Origin: Dendrocalamus latiflorus
Lineage: Eukaryota; Streptophyta; Magnoliopsida; Poales; Poaceae
Direction of reading: 5' to 3'
Length of the DNA: 64,000 nt
Assembly (NCBI GenBank): GCA_017311315.1
Contig: CM029660.1
Location: forward strand, 27,774,580-27,838,579
Made by a program: the position numbers and the translations under genes. The notes beneath the pieces are model-generated. The model was not told where the DNA came from and ran no database searches. It worked only from the letters and a program-made list of their open reading frames with translations. Positions 1 to 10,963 of the stretch are shown piece by piece (within the stretch, counting starts at the first letter, position 1; every line of letters begins with the position of its first letter).

Positions 1-545
1 AAAAAAAACAAATCACCTTTTACTAATATGACAAAAATAAATGTCCTTGAAAAATACAAAATAATACTCTATCGCAAATTTATTTGGTGACAGAATCCCT
101 GTTGCCAAATAAATTAGCAACAAGAGTTCTGTCGTCAAACAAAATGACGATAGGATGGTGAGGCACCTTCTATCACTATTTCAATTGATGGCATATTCTA
201 TCGCAAAATAATTTGGCGACAGAAGCCTATCGGCCAAACTAACCTATCAGTGGAAGGAATCAGTGACAGAAGATTGTCGGCTAAATAACACTATTGCCGA
301 ATGTTTAGTGACAATGATCTTGTCACCAAATGAATTACATGTTGATGGGGAAGCTCCTGTCACTAATCAATTGCTGACAAATCCTATTGCCAAATGAATT
401 GGCGACAAGAGTTGCCATGTCAACCTATTGCCAATTCATCCGACTACAGAAGCTTGTTGTCAAATAAATTGGTGACATAGTATTATTCTTGCAATTTTTT
501 GAGGGTATTTATTTTTGCCATATTAATAAAATAATATATTATTTC
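1..545. repeat. foldback-like element with long inverted arms
   Basis: The first ~70 bases after position 19 and the last ~70 bases before 545 are imperfect inverted copies of each other (shared core ACAAAAATAAAT / ATTTATTTTTGCCAT). Between them lie many copies of a short motif related to TTTGGCGACAGAA and its reverse complement. Such arrays of short inverted motifs are known from subterminal regions of CACTA and foldback elements. No ORF was found. The left end may lie outside the window, so the class is uncertain. Confidence 0.5.
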
Positions 546-768
546 AAAAAATCTTCGACATGCTGTCTTATTTGAGATTCGTCACAACTCACAGGCACTA
601 TGTTAGTCATATAAAAATCTAAAACATGTCCTCGTCATCTCTTTCAGAGGAACCAGCTTATGAAAGGAGCTAGCTCGAAACTTAACAAGGAGGAGCAAGG
701 TTTTTTGTTGGGACCAAGGGAGCTTCTTTATGAACTTTTAGCAATGACGAGGATCTAATAATGCTCTA
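546..768. other. unassigned spacer
   Basis: I see no gene, clear repeat or recognisable transposon end here. It lies between the foldback-like element and the gypsy LTR and may belong to either. Confidence 0.4.
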
Positions 769-1529
769 ATTGTTACTACATTATGTTTTCCATGTATATC
801 CCTTATCGATAAGTGAGAGATTTCACAGAGTAGTCATAAGCCTTTCTATGACCATATAGTTATAAGTTCTTCTACGACCACATAGACGTAAGTCTTTCTA
901 TGACCATATAATCATAAGCCTTTCTAAGACCACTTAGTTATAAGCCCTTTTACGACCATCACATAGTCGTAAGTTCTTCTACGACCATGTAGTCGTAAGT
1001 TGTCCTACGACCATCTCGTGGTCATGAGCCTTCCTGTGACTACTTAACTAGCATGTTTACGATTATCTACTGCATGGTAGATCTATCTGACGAGACGGTT
1101 AGAATGCACACTTATTCCTAATAATCACACATGATTTCTCTCTAATAACAATCGCTGCACGATGAACGGGCCACCATGTCTCTCTAACAATAATTTCTAC
1201 TAGACGGTTATCTCCAAAAAGTTGATAAATCTTTCAGTGCAGGACAACGATTGTCATTTCATCAATTATATAAATGTTAATGCCAAGGGGAAATAGGGTG
1301 AATTACATTGGATCAGGAGATAGTGCTAGGCATTTCGCATTACTCTTAGTTGTAATCAATTTCTCTAAGCAATATCCACATAGGACATATAGTTATTATT
1401 CTCTTAGGAGAAGGCCCAAACCTGTATAAAAATTTATGTGTCTCTACTCTGCATGTTTATACACCGAGTCTTCTAGAGTTCCCCAAATCCAAACAAATCA
1501 TACGTCAAATCGATATTAAAACATCAACA
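769..1529 (+). mobile_element. 5' LTR of a decayed Ty3-gypsy element (left end approximate)
   Basis: The right end is supported by the sequence ending in CATCAACA followed directly by ATTGGCACC, which sits where a primer-binding site is expected, and by gag remnants downstream. The left end is a guess (TGTTACTAC at about 769). A possible TATA box (TGTATAAAAAT) lies near 1432. No matching 3' LTR was identified; the gypsy LTR at 26064 ends alike but is otherwise different. Confidence 0.45.
825..1050 (+). repeat. degenerate tandem repeat inside the gypsy LTR
   Basis: About six imperfect copies of a 35-40 base unit of the form CATAAGCCTTTCTATGACCA follow each other. Each contains a TACGACCA/TATGACCA core. 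Enhancer-like tandem repeats are common in U3 regions; the function here is an inference. Confidence 0.6.
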
Positions 1530-1893
1530 ATTGGCACCTTCCATGGGAATAAGTTCTTCTAAAACTCCGGTAATTTACTTGTCGGCAAGTTCTATTTCTT
1601 CTAAAGTTCTCATGGTAGTGGAGTGGAACGAGGAGAATTGGTTCGACTTGGTCGATTATGCAGATCTCGACATGGATGCTGGCTATGACTATGAGTAGAT
1701 GATACTTGCTTCCGATGGTGAGGCTGTCTCTAGAGATCCATCCCGGGATCTCAGAGTCTCCACCGTGGGAAAGGCTAAGAAGGGATCCATATCCCCCACA
1801 GCAGTACACCAGATGGAGGAACCAGTTTTTCCAAATGGCAAGGGTCAATTCAACCATGAACAGGACTCGCAACATGACTAGGGCCCACCCCAA

Positions 1894-2433
1894 GTGTTCA
1901 ATCCCCCAGCAACTGCTCTAGCACTTTCAGCGAGCCCTGGAGTCTATGATTTTGGGAATTCATCACCAACTGGTGATCACAACTCTCCAGTTGTCCACGC
2001 AGAGAGTATGGGTGTGCTCCCTGTGAGTCCGACCACACTCTCATATGGTTCAACTCCAGTAGGAGACGGTTATAACCCGGAATTCTCCTACCTAGCAGGG
2101 TTTACTCTAGACCGTGATGCGCTCTCGTTGGAACATTCTTCAAGTGAGGGGTCCTCCGTCGGAAGTGGAGATTCTAGACAGGAGGTCTTTGCCCTCCCTG
2201 TAGATTCTGATCACTCTCTCGGAAGAGGGCCTGAGGATGGCGAGGAAACCTCCAATGATGAATTAGGTCAATTCTCTAATGAGCGTGGGAGAAATCCTAG
2301 AAATAATCGCTCTCCATTAAGGCGGCTACAACCAGCCTCGGAGATTGAGGATCTCGATACCTCCCGAAGGAGGCGATTAGCTGCCCAGAGGTCTTTGCCG
2401 AGGCATGCCCAGTATCAGTCTAAAGAGGCTTGA
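1894..2433 (+). pseudogene. gypsy gag N-terminal remnant
   Basis: An open frame of 179 codons starts soon after the LTR. It is rich in Ser, Gly, Asp and Glu, with an Arg-rich stretch near its end (residues about 135-170), and then meets a stop. The position between the primer site and the recognisable gag domain suggests the variable N-terminal part of a gypsy Gag. It has no clear domain itself. Confidence 0.5.
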
Positions 2434-3009
2434 GAGCTCTAAAGCATTAACGATTAGCTTGAGAACCTGACAATAGAGCTTGCTCGAGCACCAGGCTACA
2501 ACCATTTCATTGAAGGGATTGCGTGAAGGCTCCGCAACATGATGGACAGATTCGAGCAGCCTTGCCGACATAACTCCTGGAGTCAGACAGGAACGACGGC
2601 GTCTAGTCATTCACAGAACTCACCATGTGGGGTTCGATATGATGACAGGTCGCAACGGTCTCCTAACCACAACTCTAGCCGAAGGAGAGTTCTTCGAACG
2701 ACTCTGGATAGATGAGTTGACTGAGGAAGCGATCGATCACCACTTCAGATGAGAAATCTACAGTAGTAGATAGAGTACGAGGAGTACTACTCTCGTATGA
2801 ATGAGGCCTACTACAGGTCGGTCCATCTACTGTTGGGCATCGTTGAGTATGATTGCCAGTGATGCTAATTACCCCTTCCTACAAAGGAGGCATCAGGAAC
2901 TCGTTACCGGATGTTGAGAGTTCATTCCCAAACTTTGAGTAGTGCACTGGCCACCACGGTTCCAGCTAGTAAACATGGAGAAGTTCGATGGGTCCTAGAA
3001 TCCCATAGA

Positions 3010-3570
3010 GTTCCTTCAAATTTACACGACGGCGGTTCGAACGGCAGGAGGAGACGAGCACGTCATGGCAAACTATCTTTCAATGGTGCTCGAAGGGTCT
3101 GCTCGGTCATGGTTACTCAACCAATGATTTGAGTCGATCTACTCATGGCAACACCTCTGCAATCTTCTATTAGCAAACTTCCAGAGCACATACAACCGCC
3201 CTGGAAAAGAGGATAACATGCATTGGATGCAGCAAAACAATAACGAGACCCTGCGACAGTTCATCAGGCACTTTAGCTAGGTTCATAATTCAATTCCAGA
3301 GGTCTCTGATAGTTCTGTCATCAGGGCATTCAAGCAGGGTATTCGTAATAGGAGGTTCACAAAAGACATCGCCTTGCATCCTCTAGCCACCGTCACTGAG
3401 CTCTTTGAGATGGCTACCGTTATGCGACTGATGCTGAGGTTGTCGAATGGACTAAAACCATCAATCAAGTCAACTGAAGTTCCAAAGAGAAGGTGAAGGC
3501 AATAAGAGGAAGAAGAAGGCCAAGATGTCCAAGAGCAAGGCCAAAGGTTAGAAGCCTCGGGTCGAGACCT
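3010..3570 (+). pseudogene. gypsy gag core remnant (Retrotrans_gag)
   Basis: Reading across stops and shifts, the translation contains typical gag wording: a segment with ETLRQFIRHF, then SSVIRAFKQGI, then ALHPLATVTELFEMA. These are hallmarks of the Retrotrans_gag domain of grass gypsy elements. Several in-frame stops mean that no protein can be made. The downstream part (3650-3730) may be the zinc-knuckle region but is too decayed to prove. Confidence 0.7.
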
Positions 3571-4799
3571 CAAAGGAAGTCTTGGTTATAAGCAATAAAG
3601 AGCCTCGGAACTCCAAGCAATACTCCGATCAGGGAAAAGGTAAGGCACTCGCTCGAAAGGACAGCAAGCTTAGGTAGTGCCCACTTCACAAGAAGGAGGG
3701 ACATGACCTTCGCAATTGCTGAGTTTTCCAATGAAAACTTGACGATTACTATTCCGGCAAGAGACTGCTTAACACCCTAGATGAGGTAGGGCAGTCAAGT
3801 GGTCAAAAGCACTCGGACAAGGACGAGGACCTACCTTTCTAGGATCTGAAGCACACGATTGAACATATCTATGGAGGTTCTGCGTACGAGTCAAAGCGAC
3901 ATTATAAGGCTGTCGAACGAGAGGTAAACTCTATCGACCCAACCCTTGTCAATAATCTTCCTAACTGGTTAGAAGTCACCATCTCTTTTGAGAAGGGTGA
4001 CTGTCTGATCCATTGACTTGACCCGATTGGTTTCTGATCGTGGTTGAGTGAGTCCACCATCAACAATTGTCGAGTGAATCGTGTCTTGATTGATGATGGC
4101 AATTCTTTAAATATTTTATTTGTTAGTGCTCTCAACGAGATGCAAGTCCCTCATACCATAATAAAACCAGCACGATATTCATTTCATAGAATCATATCGG
4201 TGTCTTTGGCCAAGCCCACTGGCCAAGTTTTTCTACTTGTTACATTCGAATCTCCAAGAAACTTTAGGACAGAGAAAATTTCCTTTGATGTAATCGACTT
4301 TGACACGGCGTATAATGCCATACTTACACAATCAACTCTGGTACTTTTTTCTAATAGTCGCTCACTATGTATATTAATGTCTTAAGTTGCCAGGTCTCAA
4401 GGGAATCATCACAATTCGTTGCGATAGGAAAATGGGGCTGACATGTGACCACAAGTCCCTCGAGATGGTCCGTCAACTACCGACTTGAGAAGCTACTAAG
4501 GCACCGCCTTCGAGCAAGCACTCGAAGCCAAAATCTGCACTAAAGCTGAACGAAGAGGTCAAGGATATTCCTATGGACCCAACGGAGCATTCAAAGACTG
4601 TTCATATCAGGCTTACTTCCAACCCCGCATAGAAAGACGTCCTCATCACTTTCCTCCGGGCAAACACAGATGTGTTTGTGTGGCAGCCATCCGACATCCC
4701 CAGAGTCCCCATAGAGGTGATCGAGAATAGGCTAGCTCTACGGCCTGATAAAAAGCCCGTAAAATAGAAATTATGGATATTCGCACTAGATCGATGAGA

Positions 4800-5260
4800 A
4801 GCTATTAGATCAGAATTGGACAAGTTAGTCAAAGCAGGCTTTATAAGAGATGTCGATCATTTAGAGTGGTTGACCAATCCTGTAATGGTTAAAAAGTCTA
4901 ACGGTAAATGACGCATGTGTATAGACTATACTGGTTTAAATAAAGGTTGTCCAAAAGATGATTTTCTGCTTCCTCGTATTAATAAATTGGTTGACTCTAC
5001 TACTGGTTGTGAAATGTTAAGTTTTCTAGATGCATACTCTGGTTATCACTAGATCAATATGTCTTCAGAAGATGAAGAGAAGATCGCATTTATCACACCA
5101 TTTAGAGTATTTTGCTATGTCAAAATGCCATTTGGCCTAAAAATGCAGGTCCGACTTTTCAACGTTTGATGCATATGACCTTTATGTATCAAATGGGCAA
5201 AAATTTGGAAGATTATGTTAATGATGTAGTCATCAAAAGCATCAAACGACTTAATCATAT
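4800..5260 (+). pseudogene. gypsy reverse transcriptase remnant
   Basis: The plus strand encodes MCIDYTGLNKGCPKDDFLLP, then LSFLDAYSGYH, then KIAFITPF and VKMPFGLK, the order of conserved RT blocks. The catalytic YVDD-type box is present as YVNDVV near 5217, so one catalytic aspartate has become asparagine. Stops (for example after SGYH) and a shift after PFGLK show that it is dead. A clear family assignment to Ty3-gypsy RT is supported; an active enzyme is excluded. Confidence 0.85.
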
Positions 5261-6049
5261 TTCAGACCTGTAGGGGACTTTAGATAACCTCAGAAAGCAC
5301 CGCTTGAAACTTAATCCCGAGAAGTGTGTATTTAGAGTTTCTTCAGAAAAGTTGCTCATATTCCTTTTTTTGGCAAGAGGTATCGAAACAAATCCTCAAA
5401 AGATCAAGGCCATTTAGCAGATGTATCCTCCGACCATGAAGAAAGAAGTTTACAAACTCACCAACTGTGTGGCGGCTCTAAGTCGTTTCATTGCATATCT
5501 GGGAGAGAAATGACTTTCTTTCTTCAAACTTCTTAGGAAACATGAAGGTTTCAAGTGGTCGAAGGAGGCTAATGATACCTTCGAGGATTTCAAGAGATAT
5601 CTTGTGAGTGCTCCTGTTCTGGGTTTTTCTAAAGCCAGGTGAGACACTATTAGTATATCTTTTCACTACGCCACAGGCAGTAAATCTTGCACTCGTTGCA
5701 GAACACGAAGGCGTCCAAGGACCTGTATACTATGTAAGTGAAGTCTTACATGGGCCTAAGGAGCACTACCCTCAGGTTAAAAAAACTCTTATATGCCCTC
5801 CTCATATCTTTGAAAAAGCTAAGGCATTATTTTCAGGTGCACAAAATTATTGTGACATCTGAATTTCCCTTACAAGAGGTCCTCCAGAATAGGAAAACAG
5901 TGGGGCGCATGGTAAAATGGTCAGTAGAACTTAGGGAGTTCGACCTCCATTTCGTGTCCTAAACAGCCATTAAATCCTAGATTTTGGCAAATTTTATCAC
6001 TGAATGGACAAATCCTAAACCAGTTCAAGATCCCTGGTATGATTCCCAC

Positions 6050-6465
6050 GACTAGTGGATGATGTACTTCGATGGGTCACAATTACATTAAGTGGTTCAG
6101 GGGTTGGGTTGGTCTTGAAATCTACTACAGGAGAGACCTTAGAGTATGTCATTCAATTAGACTTTTGGCCACTAATAATGTGGCTGAATATGAAAGTTTG
6201 CTGGCTGGCTTATGTGCCACGAAAGTGCTCGGGATTCATCAACTACTCGTGAGAAGGTACTCTCAACTAGTCATAGATTAGGTCTACAAAGAGTATCAAT
6301 GCTCGAGTTTGACCATATCTCAGTACTTGTTGGAAGTTCGGAAGCTAGAAAAACACTTTTTTAGTTTCAAGTTACAGTATATCTCTCAGAAGGATAACTT
6401 TCTCGTGGACCAATTGGCTCGACTAGTTTCTTCCATATCAGAAGTACCACCAAGAGTTTTCTTGG
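6050..6465 (+). pseudogene. gypsy RNase H remnant
   Basis: The frame-shifted translation contains MYFDGS (first catalytic Asp of RNase H) and, further on, TNNVAEYESLLAGL, the block carrying the catalytic Glu in gypsy RNase H. Stops and shifts interrupt it. The sequence ends at the junction with copia gag near 6465. Confidence 0.75.
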
Positions 6466-6609
6466 AGTCATGCTCATCGTTTAGCACATTATAATCATTT
6501 TAAAGAGAGTCATGCTCTTTCATCAAAATCTTATGTTTGGCCTTCTCCTTCCCAACATATTCATTAAGCTCTTTTAGCAAACCCATCAACTCATCATATG
6601 TAGACTCAT
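6466..6609 (-). pseudogene. copia (SIRE-like) gag fragment, distal part
   Basis: On the minus strand this reads as a coiled, Lys/Glu-rich gag segment (YDELMGLLKELN, KEHDSL). It continues the frame left open at 23308 on the far side of the large insertion, so the two pieces were one gag before the insertion. It ends abruptly at the gypsy sequence; pol and the 3' LTR of this copia element are missing. Confidence 0.75.
6605..6609. repeat. target-site duplication CTCAT (left)
   Basis: CTCAT lies directly before the TGTAACATCCC start of the three-LTR element and is repeated directly after its TCCCTACA end at 23308-23312. Confidence 0.9.
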
Positions 6610-7114
6610 TGTAACATCCCAAATTTTTGAAATTTGAAAATGTGAAGCTTTTGAATTATTTTGCAATATGTTTTATTTGAATTTGGAGTTTATGATGTTT
6701 TTATGAGAAATTTGGTGAAGGTTCCAAAAGTTAAAAGGATCAAGAAGAAGCAAACATATTTAATTAAAGATGATCCAGTATAAGAAGAGAGAAACCTGAG
6801 TTAAAACTATAAAATCTCATTTTGAAAATAATGGCATAAATAGCAATAAAAGCGGATGAACAAAATACAAACACACCTACATATATACATATATGTGTAT
6901 ACACGAATTGTGCAAGAAAGAGCTTAGCAATAGGAAATAATATATATATATATATATATATACATATAACAGACACAATAATAATAATAATAATATTTTG
7001 AAGCATAAGTTTTGAATGTCATACAAAAATCAGTAAATATAAATTCAATAACCCTAATTCAGAAAATAGAAGTCCCAAATTACAAATCCAAAAGCTTCTC
7101 ATTTTCTCCCATTT

Positions 7115-7965
7115 TATTTACTCCCTCACTTCCATGTGGGCCCAGCCCCTCTCTCTCCCCTCTTTTTTTCCCCTCTTTCTGCCTGCGGGCCCTAGCCTCT
7201 CCTCCCTCTTTTTCCCCCCTGCCGACCGAGCACGCCTCCCCCTTTCTTTTCTTCTCCTCTCTGCTTCCTCCCCGACATCTCTCTACTCCCCGCCCGCGCG
7301 TGCTCTGTTACGCTCAGTTTCCCTCCGCCCCGTGGCTTCCATGCGCCAGCCCCGCGCCTCCCCTTCCTCTCTTTCTTTCTTCTCTCCCGCGCGCTCACGC
7401 CACCTCTTTTCTTTCCTCTGTCGCGCACAGCAAACCTCCGCCCCGTGGCGCCCATGCGCTAGCTCCGCCCCCAGATTTTCCCGCACCGCCCACCGTTTTC
7501 CTCCCCTTTCCATTGCCATTAGAAGCTGGCGCCCTCCCTCACATCTGGCGCCCCATTTCCTCCCCGTTTCCCTTTTTCCCCCGCTCCTTCTCCCACCACC
7601 GCGCAACCCCGCTTCCCGCCGCCGGCACGCCCCGGTACCTCCCCAGCCCAACCAACCGTACGGCAGGTATCCCCTACCATCCCTCCTACTTACGCGTGCG
7701 GCTTCCTCTTCCCAAAACCCTCCGGACGCCGGCGCCTCCTTCCCACGTCACCGACCGCCGCCCGAGCAGCCACCCCCGCCGACCTGCGCCATCCCGGGGC
7801 TCGCCGCCTCCTCCTCCGGCTTGCGCAACTTCAGGGGAACCCATTTTGCTAGCCTATCCCGCCCCTTGGACCTTCCCTTGCTGGAGCCCCTGCCGCCGGC
7901 CGAGCACTCTCCCACCTCCCCTGTTTCGGCTGGCAAATTTTGTTTGAGCTCCACCAGGGAAATTT
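7115..7965 (+). repeat. C/T-rich, GC-rich block of LTR 1
   Basis: About 850 bp are extremely pyrimidine-rich on the plus strand and rich in CpG, in sharp contrast to AT-rich flanks. Long frames here encode only Pro/Ser/Ala/Leu-rich low-complexity sequence and differ by indels between copies, so I do not call genes. The same block occurs at about 12975-14140 (LTR 2) and 19150-20315 (LTR 3), and a related but much diverged block occurs in the solo LTRs at 32760-33740 and, reversed, 39150-40440. It may be the promoter/leader part of the LTR. Confidence 0.7.
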
Positions 7966-8016
7966 GCTTCTTCAGTTAAGAAAACCCTCCTCAATCACAA
8001 AACACTGAGAATCCAG

Positions 8017-8074
8017 TTGGCTAGCCGAGCGCGCATAACACACAGCATCTGCCCAAGGTCCCAGGTTCGAACCC
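8017..8074 (+). promoter_or_regulatory. tRNA-like A-box/B-box segment in LTR 1
   Basis: TTGGCTAGCCGAGCGCGC resembles a tRNA D-arm/A-box, and GGTTCGAACCC at 8064-8074 matches the Pol III B-box consensus. Spacing is about 40 bases, close to that in tRNA genes. The B-box recurs at 14236-14246 and 20410-20420 and, reversed, in the solo LTR at 39200-39210. No complete tRNA cloverleaf is visible. Confidence 0.5.
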
Positions 8075-10951
8075 ACAGACTGCCACCCAATTTGTATTTT
8101 TATTTTAATCCATTTCAGTTAAAGAAGAATCAAGGAAAAATATAAGATTAGTCCATGGAAGCCCACAAAATTCAATTGGGATGCAAATGAGATTGTTCAA
8201 GGTTAATGTTTGATTTATTACCACATATGACAAATTAATGTGTCCTAGTTATTAGTCCAAAACTAATTGGTGGTTCTAAAGGTAATAATACAAGATGTTG
8301 GTTAATTATCCAAAGTTCCATAAAAGATATTAGACATCATATTTAGCTATAAAGATGATAATACCAAGGCCTTGAATTAAAAATTATACAGTCTTTTCTT
8401 AAGGCTTAAATGGTACTAAACAACAGTTTTGCTTAAGTATCCAAATTTAATAAAAACTACTCTTAAGAGTAATTATAATGTATGCCAAATGATTAATATG
8501 CCAAAACCGTTTAAAGAGAAACACAAATTCAAGATAGAAGGTCATGATTTATAATATAATCCCCATCCTTAGAGCATCCTCAATAAATAAATCTCAACGC
8601 TAGATTTAAGTTGAGATTGACAGTGAAATGAGAATTGGTATTTAGATTTACATTCCACATAAAATAATATCGTTAACCTACATCTTAGTAACTAAGTTAA
8701 TATTAAGCCCATATAAAAGAATACGTCTCCCATTTGCTAAAAGTGTATACGAAATGACAATGCTGCCAGTGATTAAATCATAATGTAGATTTAGTAAGTA
8801 ATAATGTTGAGCATGACTAGGTGTAGCCAGTGAAGGCCCATACCAATGGATCCTAATTCGAATTAAACTTAAGCTGGCGATAAATGAAGATATATAAATA
8901 TGATAATGGGATTATTAAAGATTTATAGAATAAGTACAGATCTCATCCATCAATCCAGGTTGCCTTTACCATAACCTAAGTTGCAAGGAATACATACCCA
9001 GCCAGACTCGCACTTCGATACATAGGTATAACCTAACTCATGGAACTTCCTTGATAAATACAAAAAATAATAAAAGAGGTGATCAATAGAAAGATCGAAC
9101 CATTATATCCTTCCACCGACCCTGTCTCAAATCACCCGAATCACCCATTAACTCATAATGAACCTAAAATGAGTTTGCTTGGATTTATTTGGATCTTTTG
9201 AGTTATTTGCCTTTATTTGTATTCAGTCATTTAGCACGTAATTAGATATGGGAATCTTGAAGAATCAAAGGATCAGGCGTGATCAAGAGCGAATCGGAGA
9301 TAAAGACCAGAAGCCCAAGAGGAAGCATTGTGTGAACTCAAGATCGCGGTAAACCGCGCCAGGCGAGTCAATACTTTGATCATGTTGAACCTACATTTTC
9401 TGCAAATTACTTTTGTTTAAATTTATCAAATTGCATGCTGTTATTTTATATGCAAATACATGATAATTTAAGATTCTAGTTATATGCCTATGGTTTACCT
9501 TGAATAATATTACACCTCCTTTAGAATATTTGAATGTGTGAACTTTGTCGCCCTAGCAAAATTATAATAGTAACATTTCGAAAATAAGTCTCTAAATATA
9601 TGCCATGCTTAGTATTGTGTAGATACTCATGGGCGCGAGAGCGCCCAAGCATCACTTTTAATCCTGAGAAAAATTGGTTGGGCAGTCATGGTGGTAATGA
9701 CTGGTGTATGTTGGATATGACTATTTTATGCTCCCAAAAACCCCAACTTGCTTAATATCTGGGCGGATTGGTTCGATGGTGTGAGAGTGTGGTGCAGTGG
9801 AAGCACAAAGTGGTTAGTGGTAGACCGCCTAGATACTACTAAGGACTGAATCTTGTCATGACCTCCCAGTGTACAACAAGTACGACCACAAGCTGGCAAA
9901 ATGTAGGCAGGGCTAACTAATTTGCATCGACTTAGTAAGGGTTGCGCCGGTGTGACCACGGGCGGGTAGAGGATGGCCACATCCTCCGACGTGACGGCGC
10001 AAGAGGGGGCTTCTGGAAGGGTGGTCGTACCCGGAGGAAGTGGAAACCTTAGCGGACGTAACCCTACTAGGAAAAGTGCATTGTAAAGGTCCTGTGATAG
10101 TCTACTCAACCGCATGGCTAAGGAATCATGTGGGGGCAACGAGTGGATTTATCTCTTGTGGGTAAAGTGTGCAAACTCTGCAGAGTCTAAAACTATTCGA
10201 ATAGCCGTGCCCACGGTCAAGGGCAGACATGGGAACTTAACCAGATATAGTTCTATTTCAAAAACTTTGTGGGTGGGAATGGAAAAGTGGAAGGGCAGTG
10301 GAAGGCCCTAGTTTGGAATTGTCCTGGGTGTCGTCCCAGTGGTAAGTTAAGCGGCTATAACGCTGAAGGAATTGCTATATGGTGCAGATGCCATGTAACG
10401 GTGGATGGAATCTGAATCACTATTAGAATTGCATTCGTTCATAACTTATGTTTTGGTTCAAACTGCTAAGTCATAGGGCTTTTTAATTAATTGTATTCAA
10501 AAGCACGCCTTGCAAAACAAAATAACCCGAGCCTCTCCTTTGATAAGCCATGCATACTATTTATTTGCATTCTGTGTATTGGCTCGCGGAGCACGGGGTC
10601 GGAGTGCTCACGCTCGCTTTTGCGACAGAATTCAGAATCTGGAATCAAATCACCTCGCCTCAGCAACAAGATTGGACAAGCTGGCCGAGAAGATGAAGAT
10701 GTCAAGGGCTAGGTCGCGAACCTCCAGTTGGCTGCCTGTGGGCATGTCCTGAAGGTCCCACCTGCGTGCTTCGTTCTTCCGCTGCTGCAATTTAATGATT
10801 TCGGCCTCATCGGCCCATGAGTAAGTTTACTATTATATTTACGCTTCCGCATGATATGTATTTTGATATTCATTACTGTAACTGTGAGCACTATCTACTG
10901 ATCCAGGGAATAGTGCAGAAAATCACAGAGGAATCTGGGTCCCTACAGCGA

Positions 10952-10963
10952 TGGTATCAGAGC
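10952..10963 (+). promoter_or_regulatory. primer-binding site 1
   Basis: TGGTATCAGAGC begins four bases after the LTR end and matches the standard site complementary to the 3' end of initiator Met-tRNA. Confidence 0.93.

Larger units (their letters stand above)
1530..6465 (+). mobile_element. degenerate Ty3-gypsy internal region (gag-pol remnant)
   Basis: Remnants occur in the usual order: gag (about 1894-3560), reverse transcriptase (about 4800-5260) and RNase H (about 6050-6465). All frames are interrupted by stops and shifts. Integrase and the 3' LTR are missing, because the sequence changes to a minus-strand copia gag at about 6465. The element is therefore old and inactive. The gag and pol wording resembles the RIRE2-type gypsy elements of grasses, but this is recognition only. 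Confidence 0.8.
6610..10947 (+). mobile_element. LTR 1 (5' LTR, 4338 bp)
   Basis: It starts TGTAACATCCC and ends TCCCTACA. Relative to LTR 2 and LTR 3 it lacks 318 bp (the equivalent of 13451-13768), with CCAC at both edges of the lost segment, a sign of microhomology-mediated deletion. It shares with LTR 2 a 14 bp deletion near the 3' end. From 5' to 3' it has AT-rich U3 with an (AT)n run, a very C/T- and GC-rich block (about 7115-7960), a tRNA-like A/B-box segment, about 2 kb of AT-rich sequence and a mixed 3' part. Confidence 0.93.

Noticed and set aside
7012..7979. Long overlapping frames of 250-310 codons in the C/T-rich blocks (also near 12990-14120, 19164-20293, 32731-33694 and 39714-40497)
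   Set aside because: They encode only Pro/Ser/Ala/Leu- or Arg/Gly-rich low-complexity sequence on both strands, shift with small indels between copies and match no domain. They result from composition bias in LTRs.
8017..8074. A genuine tRNA gene at the A/B-box segment
   Set aside because: I could not fold a cloverleaf with acceptor and anticodon stems; only the promoter-like boxes are visible.
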